Origin: Protonemura montana
Taxonomy: Eukaryota; Arthropoda; Insecta; Plecoptera; Nemouridae
NCBI GenBank assembly: GCA_947568835.1
Contig: OX387610.1
Coordinates: 14,117,001-14,181,000 of the forward strand
Direction of reading: 5' to 3'
DNA length: 64,000 nucleotides
Shown: one piece after another, positions 35,101 to 47,100 of the stretch
Layout of the letters: each line of letters opens with the position of its first letter
How positions within the stretch are numbered: the stretch's first letter is position 1
Made by a program: the position numbers and the translations under genes
Notes under the pieces: model-generated
Database searches by the model: none
Told to the model about the DNA's origin: nothing
The model's input: the letters and a program-made list of their open reading frames with translations, nothing else

Positions 35101-38100
35101 TTCGAATAAAACATAGATTTACCCTTTAGTTTGGTGGTATTAATAGGTGACACACCAAATGCAGCTAAAGACTGATTCACGGCATCTGCTTCACAGGGTA
35201 TGTCCACGAAAGGTAGGTCAAGTTCAGTGGATTTAGTTGGCGTTAGAACAGAAACGGTTGTTAGTTCCTTCAGCCTGAGCGAGAGCAGCTTACGGCAAGT
35301 TGAGCATAATTTCTTTCCAGGGATGAGGTCGGCAATCTCCAAGTATTTCGTCCTGGATGCTGCATTAATTTCTCTTAACCCATTAACTTTCACTATTCCA
35401 CAGTGAGCCTGAAACGGATCGCAGCATAACTTGTGGTGACAGCTATACAGACGAAGGAATTTCTTTTCATGTAAATGACACACGGTCTTCACATTATCAC
35501 ACTTAGTACGCAGAGCTAATGATAACTGCTGGTCACTATTGAAACTTTCAATGCTTTTAATCGCTAGATCTTCGATGGGTCCACATTCTTCTTCAAAGAA
35601 CAGTCCAATTGAGCACATTATGAATCTCTAAATAAAAGGTGCTTGAGAGCAAATTAGCTTCTATCCTCATCAACATGAGGCCAGAGACTGATTGCTTTAG
35701 TCCAGACAAGAAATTACCAAACTTTTTACTTGTAACCTGTTACAACTTGATCCATGATTCAGGAGCATGACAAACAATCTATAGTTGTATTCTAGGGAAT
35801 ACCATTTTAAGATTCTTGTAGATGCAAGTCCAGACAAGAAATGAACAAACTTTTGACTTCTATGAACTGTTTCAACTTGATCCATGATTTACAGGAATAT
35901 GGCAAACAATCGATTTGTATTGTAGAGAATAACATTTCAAGAACATGCAACTGTGCAAACAAAAATCAACTTTAATATAAAATATATGCCAGTGCTCTGA
36001 TCACAATAATTGTGATCAAAATGCTGTTCTACTGGCAAAAAGGCACTTTTTTATAGAAAAAATTTTTTTTCTTGGAAAGTGGTAAAACACCCATCTTGAT
36101 TTTTGGAACACATGATCATATGTATGTTCTGTATATATAGAAAAAAAATCAGGCAAATCAAAAATGACTCATCAGCGATATGGTCATTTTGGAAAATGCA
36201 GATGTGTAAAATCACAATTAAATTCGTATTAACATATCGTCATTTTTGTTTCCATATTCAGGTAGGGTATGAAATTACCTTTCAGATGATTTTTTTCCCA
36301 GCTCTGTAGCTCCCATAGAACCCTAGATATTGCGTAGAAAGGGTGGTCACTACACGCCCGGGGGGCAAAATGACCCCAACTTCCCCCCCTTGTAATATCC
36401 GAACGGTTGGACCAAAAAAAAAAAAAAAAAAAAATAGCCCCTAAGTCAACAAACTTAACAAGTATACCAATTTTCATCAAAATCTGGGTCGGTCAAAGTG
36501 AAATTTAATTAAAAGTGAGTGATTACACATGGAATGACCCGCAGGTGAAAGCCTAAACTTGGCAGGACCACTTTAATTCGAATACTACAGAGACAAAACT
36601 GCTGTGAAATTTTTTACCTGTCACTTATTTTAACCATAATCAACCGTACGGTCGTACCATAGTTAACTTAAATTCAAATGACATTCAAGAATAAAACGTA
36701 GAAGCCAATAACCTGAATAAGTCTATTAAATGTTTGCTAGGGATCAAAAGAAATACTACTAAAAAAAAAAAAAAAAACTATTTGAACTGGGTTTTGAATG
36801 CTAAGTAAAGAACAACTACATTTCAACACAAACAATTTAGCATTCAAAGCCCAGTTGAAATAGTTTTTGTCAAAACTAGTGCTAAGTTTACATCAAGTAG
36901 ACATGAGTCTAATCCACAACATCTCACCAACCATCTCTTCTCTGACTCCAAACTCCAAACCTTCCCCCATAATCATGACCTGCATGACCTGCTAATTACT
37001 ATTGTCACTTTATTGTTAACAAGTTATCGTAAAAAGCACATAAAAATACTATGTACTTGTCCGTTGCTTCAAATAAATATAAATACAAATACAAGAACAC
37101 TACTTTTGATGTCTTTCGGATCTCACCAGAAGATGGCGGTGGCGGCGATGGCCAGACTGCCGCAGCTGGCGACGATGCACGTCAACGGAAACAACACGAG
37201 GATTGCGAGAGTCCCGAGCAGACCTTTGATCACGTAGTTCCACGCCCGGTTCACGTGCCGAGTGAAACCCTTGCCTGGACAAACCATCAGAAATCTCATC
37301 AGTATTTTACATAACTATATTTGTAATTATATATATTAGGTGTTTTAAGAAAAAACTATTTGAACTGGGTTTTGAATGCTAAGTTAAGGGCTACTAAATT
37401 TCAAAACCCAAAGCATTCAAAACCCAGTTGAAATAGTTTTTCTTAAAACTAGTGCTAAGTTTACATCAAGTAGACATGAGTCTAAAAACCATCATATTAG
37501 GTGTTTAAGTACTCGTAATTATAATTATTTGTTGGTCTATGGACTATAATTGTAAATAAACATTCCATGTGTACCTATGTACCTATGGTTCTGTGTAGTA
37601 TTTACTTGACCACAGTGCAGCAAATGCACATTTGTAAGAGAAACAATAAATAGAAATTTCTGACTTTGTAGACAAATTAAATTTGTATTTCACCTTTACA
37701 CGTGGTTGCAGTTAAAGCCGAGAATGGTTAATCTATTTTTTTTAAATAAAATCAAGAAACATAGCAAATTTGGCAGACCTAACCTAACCTAACCTGGTTG
37801 TACGTTCGACGTCATGAATTTGGCATGAATTCAATTTTGTTCAAGAAGCCTCTTTTAACAAAAGTATTTCTAGTTTATTTTGTCTGATGTTTTCAACCAA
37901 TTTAAAAAAGTGCATATTTTTGGGGTTAAATCTGGCAAGTGGAGTTGAAAACCAAAAAAAAACCTTGATTGAACAAAATTGTAAAAAAAATTTCATAATT
38001 TTGGCTTTGTTTGGCCAGGAAAGCGCTGACAAACATATCTCAAATCGGGATAGGATTCTTCCTCTTAACGTTGAATCACGCATAGATAGCAAGGACGGCT

Positions 38101-41100
38101 AATGGGAAGAATTATTGTCGCAACATAAATCATACCTGGATGCATTCACTTTTCTTATTCATTATCATTCCTAACCTCACTTCCTTCCGCAAACGTTTAT
38201 CTCAACAGTAAAATGTAAACCGAACGGTTTGGCGTGTAGGAAACACCGGTTTTCGTTAGATCACCAAAGTTAAGCAACACTGCGCTGAGTCAGGTATTGG
38301 ATGGGCGACCATCATGTGCATGACCAGTTCTGTTCGTGAGAGAGGTTGGAGGGATGAAAGTTAAGCAACACTGCGCTGGGTCAGGTAATGGATGGGTGAC
38401 CATCATACACATGACCAGTTCTGTTTGGGAGAGAGGTTGGAGGGATGAAAGTTAGTACAGCAACTTCACTCGCCTTGCTTATCAACCTCTCGACAGCATG
38501 GATTTGTGGAGGAATCCTGTTGTTCGCGTTGTACCGTCCTTCGGAAGAGACGTTAAGCCCGTGGTTCCCTTGGTCTTCCATAGGAGTAGGCTATGTGCTA
38601 GCACCGGGTTTCCCCTCCTCCCTTCTAGGCTAGGTTAGGTTCATCATCATCCTCATCATCATCCACTCATTCACCGACGCCATTAGACCAGTGCCACACG
38701 GCCAGTTGTCAAAACAGTGCGTCGTTAAACACCACAAATAATAATAATAATAATAATAGTAAAATGTACCGTACCTATGAACCCGGTGTCTGGTTTGGTC
38801 TCGAAGTGCGTGCGAGACTTGGAGATGTGCCGCCAGAGAGCCACGAGGCGACTCACGAGCGACGGCGTGGTCGAAGACTTGCGCGGGAACAACGTCCCGT
38901 TCACCTGAGACAACTCCAAGTCCGGCATGAACGGCTCCGAGCGAAGCAGCGCGCGGAAACTGACGGGACTGCACCACGGGATCACCACCTGTCGAGTGGG
39001 ACGCAATTAGCGGAGCCACAAACGTGCAAAGTTGATGGCAGTTTTCAGACTCATGTCTACTTGATGTAAACTTAGCACTAGTTTTAACAAAAACTATTTC
39101 AACTGGGTTTTGAATGCCAAGTGAAGAACAACTAAATTTGCCAACGTTTCATAACTTGAATCTGTTACTTAAATAAAACTTATATTCAAAACCCAGTTCA
39201 AATAGTTTTTGGCAATGTACCTCCCTACGTACAATAGCGACATGGGCCATCAAGCCTTCTTGTACCTACCTAGGTACAATAGCGACATGGGCCATCAAGC
39301 CTTCTTGTACCTCCCTAGGTACAATAGCAACATGAGCCATCAAGCCTTCTTGTACCTCCCTAGGTACAATAGCGACATGGGCCATCAAGCCTTCTTGTTA
39401 GCAACATGGACCATCAAGCCTTCTTGTACCTCCCTAGGTACAATAACAACATGGGCCATCAAGCCTTCTTGTACCTCTCTAGGTACAATAGCGACATGGG
39501 CCATCAAGACTTCTTGTACCTCCCTAGGTACAATAGCAACATGAGCCATCAAGCCTTCTTGACCTCCCTAGGTACAATAGCGACATGGGCCATCAAGCTT
39601 TCTTGTACCTCCCTAGGTACAATAGCGACATGGGCCATCAAGCCTTCTTGTACCTCCCTGGGTACAATAGCGACATGGGCCATCAAGCCTTCTTGTACCT
39701 CCCTGGGTACAATAGCGACATGGGCCATCAAGCCTTCTTGTACCTCCCTAGATACAATAGCGACATGGGCCATCAAGCCTTCTTGTACCTCCCTAGGTGC
39801 AATAGCGACATGGGCCATCAAGCCTTCTTGTACCTCCCTAGGTACAATAGCAACATGGGCCATCAAGCCTTCTTGACCTACCTAGGTACAATAGCGACAT
39901 GGGCCATCAAGCCTTCTTGACCTCCCTACGTACCATAGCGACATGGGCCAACAAGCCTTCTTGTACCTCCCTAGGTACAATAGCGACATGGGCCATCAAG
40001 CCTTCTTGTACCTCCCTAGGTACCGGGGGTGGCGAGGAACCGGGTAGGAACCGGGTAGGAACCGGGTATTGAAACCGGGTACCCAGTTCCGAAAATCACT
40101 ACCCGGAGGCATCCCTAATTGAAACTCTATTAGCCTCAGGTAATTATTGTAATACCAAAGCTATTAATAATCAAATAAATAAATAAATAATATTTCATTC
40201 ATTTCAAAATTTTTCATAATTAAAAATTAAAAGTTGTCCCTTCCAAAAATAAATTATGCAGAAAGGAATCATTGGGTAACATCGTCCATTTTATAAAGTA
40301 CTAGTTCTGGAAACCAGAATTCGAACATGCATTAACAATATCCTGTTAACGCAATGCGGTCGACCTGATATAGAGCGTGACGTGACTTACCCCGAAGAAG
40401 AATATTGCATTGAGCGTCCAACTGAACGTGCGATGGCAGTAATTGATCCACCGCCACATCGGCCACCTGGTGGTCGTTGTGCGCACCGTCTCCTTCTCGA
40501 CGAGGAACACGGCTTGGCTCGGATCCGAGCGCGGCGTCGTTATCGTTGTTGCAGTCACACATTTCACCGTCGGGATCACCTGCAAAGATCAACGCGGTTA
40601 GCGTAACTGAACAACGGGCTCGAGATTACGCGATGTTTGCTTGATTTATGAAGGCCCAGAGCTTACAAACGCGATTCAAGTAAAAAACTTACGGCTTAAT
40701 TGTTTAGGGCGACACAATTTTCCAAGCATTTTTTAGGTATTAGGATGAAATCTTATTTAAATTGAAAACGCTTGCAATGTGCGGGGATTCGAACCCCGAT
40801 CGGAGTTCGAGTCCGCGTTTGGGCATCAATTTTTGAGACGGTTATAGTGTTGTTAATAATAAAATTATTTAGGTATTTCTTCCTCATTTATGGTAATAGC
40901 AGGCACATTTCAAATGACTGAATAAATAACCACATTTTTGTCAAATACAAAAAACAATACTTTGTGGAATGATAGATAATAAAATGATTATTATTTTATT
41001 TGCCTAGATCAGTGTTAAACAACCTTTCAACTTCTGTGTAACCCCTCAAAAATAACCGTACCAAAAAATTCAAATTAGTAATTCCATATAAAATCAACAG

Positions 41101-44100
41101 AGCATAAAACCTGACCAACTTATATGTGAAAAAAGTACGCATGACCATAAAGTTGACCTAGGACAGAGAAGACAATAGTTTATCTTTGATGCACATCGTA
41201 ATGGAAGTACGTTTAGATCGAACGTTGTCTTCTGATTGGTGCCCCATATACCACTAAACTCTTCAAGGGGTATATGGACCAAACCCCAGGAAACACTGGC
41301 CTGGATTGATGTAATTTACTTCCATCATAAACAACCTCTGAGAATCTTTGAATTACGGGATATGTGTTTCTACCAAGCAGCCATTATTTTTAAATTTACC
41401 ACCATTTTGCGCGATGAGTTTGAACAATTGAAACAGATAAGTTATTCGTCATTAATTCGAATAATTTTCAAAAACACTTTTTGATCTTTTTGATATTCTT
41501 GCTCTAATTGCATTATTCGATTCGGCTCAAATTATTTGCACAACCCTAGATTTTTGTTAAAAAAAAAACGAAATTGAATGGCAATGAATGTGTGTTACCT
41601 CCGACTGTCCCTGGAAGGATCGACGTACGATCCATCGGCTGGGAAACCAGACCTGCGTCCGCCATTGGAAGCTCCTGGTCGGAGTCTTGTCCTTGCGCAG
41701 CTCCTTCAACAACACCGGCTCTCTCTGGAGAAGAAAACATCAGTCATAGGTAAGATTACAAAAGTAAAAACTTCAAACCACACAAAATCCTGAGCACGGA
41801 TGTAGGTACCTAGTAATCAATATTTTAGAGTCGTCTACCTTGAAAGAAAGTTAACCCAAGACGAACACTTAATGGTTTATCAATTGCTTTTGCAAGCTAG
41901 TGAAAGCTGATATTACGTTTATTCAACATTTACCATCAATTTTCAAATATTTTCAAAGCTACTTTAGCAATCTTTATAAAAACTTCCTAAAAATAGCATA
42001 AAAAAGAAACGGTGAAACCATTTTCAAAGCCCATACATGAAACAATTTTAAAAGACACGAAACAATATGAAAAATTACGAAAAAAAAAAAGCACTGAAAC
42101 TCACCTAAAACTATCCGAGAATACTTATAATGTATAATAGTTATAAACATTTAATTCTAATATACTTTTGTATACCAGTAGCAGTACGTGTTTGTAATGT
42201 ATGAAACAAATTTGGCTTCTGAGCTACCAAATAAACATTATTATTATTATTATTACCTCTCTCATGAAAGACAGATCCCGGTTCAAGAAATAGACGGTCT
42301 GGTGCAGATGCTGGTTGTTGCACAACGCCAACGCCTCTTCGTGCGCGCTCCACTGGCACTCGTCGATGAAGTCGCTCTCTGCTCTCCGCAACTTGTCTCG
42401 CATCCACGGCTGAATCCGAGACAACACCGGGTACATGTACTCGATACGCTGCCGTATCGTCTGCTTCGTCTTGGCCAGTTTACGCTGGACGTTCTCGACG
42501 GCACGGTGCATCAGCACGACCGACTGCGCTTGTTGAACGAGGAGCTGCGGGATTCCTTCACCGAGCGCGAGCAGGTCGGCGTTGCCAAGAATGCTTGAGT
42601 AAACGCGTTGGAGGTATTCCCGCATCACTGCTTGGTTGACCTCCTGCGAAGAAACAACACAGACGTTGGAGTTGGCATTAACCAAGTAACTAGTGCTTGG
42701 GTTACATCAAGTAGACATGAGTCTGAAAACAAGTTAAAAACTAATTTAAATCTAAATTTACAAGTCTAAATCTTTGTGATAACGCTCTGAAAAAACATGG
42801 CTGCCGCCTGGTGTTCGTATGTGGCAGATTGAGTAGCAATGCTAGTTTTTTCCATACAAATAGTTGGTTAGTTAGTAAAAAACGCCAATTTGTTCGGTAT
42901 TTTATTTCAGAAAATACAAAGCACATTAGTTTTTTAAGTTATTGACCCTGATTAATTAATTTAGATGCATTTAGGAAGCTTGAACTTGGTAATTGTTATA
43001 ATTTTATGTGGTTCTTTTGTTATCGGAAAATTGTCAGGACTGCTCTTACCCTTGATAAAGTAACAGGTGCAAGTTACGAAAAGTTGGGAAATTTAGTTGT
43101 TCTTCACTTAGCATTCAAAACCCAGTTGAAATAGTTTTTGTTAAAACTAGTGCTAAGTTTACATCAAGTAGACATGAGTTGAAAAACAAGGTATTGAAGT
43201 TGATTGATTGACTATGGGGCCTGTAGAACTGGTCAATTTTTTAATATGATACGGGTGATATTTCAGATTAGCAGCCAGGCATTTCAATTTGTCCAGCTCG
43301 ATTGATGAGTTGCATTTTGAGATTGCAGTAGTACCTGCACCAATGTTTTCATCACTGAAGTTAAACAGACAGTTAACAACCAGACATGCAATGCTCCTGT
43401 AATGAACTTTTCTCATTAATTTCAACTCTTTCATGTGCCACTGACAACTTAGCAAGTATTTAAAACTTTTACTCAGAACATGGAAAATAAACTTTGAGCA
43501 ACTCACTGTTCTTAACAAACTTGAAAACTTTGATACCTCGTATTTTAAAATCAATACCAAACAGATCTTAGCAACAGCAACAAATCATAACTCACCTTCT
43601 TTGTAATTCAAACTGAAAATAACTTGGAAACTTTGGAAAGGAAGCTAGCCTGAAAAAATGAGCAATTGAACCGGGATACGAACCCGGGATCTCCCAATTG
43701 CCGGTCGGGTGCTCTACCAACTAAGCTATCCGGACACACATATTCCAGTTTTCGCGGGGGTGGGATAAGGGATCCTCTGAAGGGGGGTCTGTCACTATTC
43801 CTCACATCCCGGTTATCTCGAAAGATATACGGTTATTGCAGTGTTTTTTGGTTTTTCTCGCATTTCCATTAGGGAGCTAAAACCAGCAAGCTTAACTTTG
43901 ATTGATAACGAAGCCAGTGCAAGGTACAAAAGCTGGCAAACTGAATTAATGAAAAAGTTACGCCAGCAATAAAATCTCAGTCTCAAAAGTAATTTCTCAG
44001 CCGAGAAACACAAGTTTACGTGAGATCACCAAAGTTAAGCAACACTGCGCTGGGTCGGGTATTGGATGGGTGACCATCATACACATGACCAGTTCTGTTC

Positions 44101-47100
44101 GGGAGAGAGGTTGGAGGGATGAAAGTTAAGCAACACTGCGCTGAGTCAGGTATTGGATGGGTGACCATCATACACATGACCAGTTCTGTTCGGGAGAGAG
44201 GTTGGAGGGATGAAAGTTAAGCAACACTGCGCTGAGTCGGGTATTGGATGGGTGACCATCATACACATGACCAGTTCTGTTCGGGAGAGAGGTTGGAGGG
44301 ATGAAAGTTAAGCAACACTGCGCTGAGTCAGGTATTGGATGGGTGACCATCATACACATGACCAGTTCTGTTCGGGAGAGAGGTTGGAGGGATGAAAGTT
44401 AAGCAACACTGCGCTGAGTCAGGTATTGGATGGGTGACCATCATACACATGACCAGTTCTGTTCGGGAGAGAGGTTGGAGGGATGAAAGTTAAGCAACAC
44501 TGCGCTGAGTCGGGTATTGGATGGGTGACCATCATACACATGACCAGTTCTGTTCGGGAGAGAGGTTGGAGGGATGAAAGTTAAGCAACACTGCGCTGAG
44601 TCAGGTATTGGATGGGTGACCATCATACACATGACCAGTTCTGTTCGGGAGAGAGGTTGGAGGGATGAAAGTTACGCAACACTGCGCTGAGTCAGGTATT
44701 GGATGGGTGACCATCATACACATGACCAATTACACACTTCAAATCACAATTGAAAAGTGTAAAAAAGAAATGCAGTCTCACCCTCTCTATCTCCTCGTCT
44801 GGCAGCTTCTGATTCCGCAGCTCCGAGATGAGTCGCTCGCGGAAGTGCAGGAACCACCCGCGAGTCTCACGCTCCAAGATTCCAACGAGGGTGGGCAGCG
44901 CCTTGCGGATGACGTCGCGGCTGAAGAGACGGAGGTCCAGCTCGTATCCCTTGGGAGTCAGGAAGAGATAGGGGACCGGCACCGGGGGGTGAGATGACTC
45001 GCGTTCAACCTCGAACTTCTCCGTAGTCGCCCGGCGCAGTTGGCGGCGAACGAAGCCGCAGAGCAGCTCTAGCGAGTCCTCGAATTCAGACTGAAAGGGC
45101 ACAATACGTTTTTGAGAAATTTGAGGTGTTTTCATTTAAATTGATGTTGATTTTGCATGCTTGCAAAGGCAATATTTGGTAATTTAAAAATTTTTTTTTT
45201 GTGAGAAAATAATGAACACGTATTTTTCTTTTTTCTTTTAATTTCATTTTGAAAAAAATATACCCGTTTAAAATGTTTGCGTTTGAATCTCGTACGAAAA
45301 CTGTTTGAAATGGGTTTTGAATGCTAAGTACAGGACAACTAAATTTCCCGACGTTTCGTAACTTGTACCTGTTACTTCTTCAAGGGTTATTTTGGGAAAT
45401 TTAGTTGTCGATTACTAAGCATTCAAAACCCATTTCAAATAGTTTACGTTAAAATTAGTGCTATGGCTTAATTTAAGTAGACATGAGTCTACAAACCATC
45501 TGAAGGAAATGGACGTGTTGGATGTACGCAATGGCTAACTCACCCTACAAACTAGTTCGGCGACCAGGTATCTGCAACGCTCCTCGCGTATCTTGGCATC
45601 GAGGTTGACGGCCTTGAGCGACGGCACGCCGATGACGATGTCGAGGATCCTGAGCAAGCCGGTGACAAGCGCACGCAACGCTTGGAAAACGCTGAAGAAG
45701 TGAGAGAAGAGACGACCGCGGGCGGTGACGATGATGAAACGCAACGACAACGCCAGGTCGTTGAGCAGGGAGTCGCGACTGCGTTCCGTGCCTTTCTGCA
45801 GCAGTTGGCTCAACTGCCACTTGTGCACTTGGCCGGCAAAGTTCAGGCTGTCCACCTCGAACGACCTGAACGGGAGAAGTAACCGATTACTTCGGGCTCG
45901 TTTGCCAGATTATTTGCTGGAATTTTGGTATTTTCAATTTTTCTCCTCGCAGAATTGAATGATGTTTTAGATCTATCATTGAGGATAGGCAATATTCCAG
46001 TAGGTTGGTAGGCAGACTACTTGTTCTTGTTATGAACTTGAGCATTTTTTCTAAATTTACTAATGACTTGTTTTATTCTAGCAAGAAATAATAGGTACAC
46101 AGCTAGATAGAAGAGGAGATTGCACTACATAACCAAACCACTGCTATTAAAAAATTAAAATGTTATAAGACTAGAAGAAAATGAATAAGAAAAATCTAAA
46201 ATAAAAGACAAATAGCCTTTAGGCATCCATCACCAGCAACTAGCCAACACCATTTTGTTAAAATCAAATAAAAACAATATATACCAGAAAAACAAATGAA
46301 ATGCCAGAAACAAAGCATGCTGAAACAAAAACAATCAGCCATGTGTTCAAAAATTCAACAGCTTGACATTCAGTCGTAAACCTAACCTCAACAAAAAAGG
46401 ACGACAAATGCATTTTGTATGCGAGTGGTAATCAAACTATTTAATTATTAATACTGACAGCAAAACCGTGCAAAGAATCCATTTACTTGAAAACACCGAC
46501 AGTAAAAGTGATTCTCCTCGTTCTGTTTCCGTAACACAATAAAACTTTTGACAAAAAAGTAGCCGTCCATCCCACGTCTGATCGAACATCAAAGGTTTTG
46601 TTTGAATTCCAAGCGACTAAAAAAAAAAACAATATCAAGCCATCATAACATTTCCATCAGCCCGGTAACGCTGTGGTTTGTTTTCTCGATGCAAATTAGC
46701 AGAGTGCCTTTGACTGCTTCGGCTTTGATGTCAATCGCCATGCGTGTTACAGAAAAAACAAACACACGGTCGCTCATCTCTGCCATGAGAACCAAACCGA
46801 CTACAAGACAGAGACAGGGTTAGAGAGAAAGAAGTGGTAACGGGCATCACTGCAATACAGAAAAACGTCTTTTTTCTTCATTTTCTAACCTAGATTGACT
46901 TTGAATTATTTATCTCATCAAACCTAAACCTAATTATTTTGCTAACTTACTTTAAATCATAATATCAATCGCTGCTGGTCAGTATGCGCTTCATAAAAGC
47001 AACAATCTATTGCTTGCAAAATCGTTAGTCCTGTTAATTTAGGTGCGTTTTAACGAAAGACAGTGAAAATTGACGTTTTCCCGTAGCGGCGAAATTCCGC

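Noticed and set aside
39209-39920. Repeat protein encoded by the 45-bp units
   Set aside because: Open frames arise on both strands because 45 is divisible by three, frames switch between units, and the array sits in an intron.
43671-43742. Functional tRNA gene on the minus strand
   Set aside because: Good D- and T-arms, but the acceptor strands do not pair and the base before the anticodon is C; better explained as a tRNA-derived repeat.
44013-44732. 5S rRNA gene cluster
   Set aside because: Only about the 3' two thirds of 5S is present, fused to non-5S sequence with a 91-bp period; this is a SINE-head array, not 5S genes.
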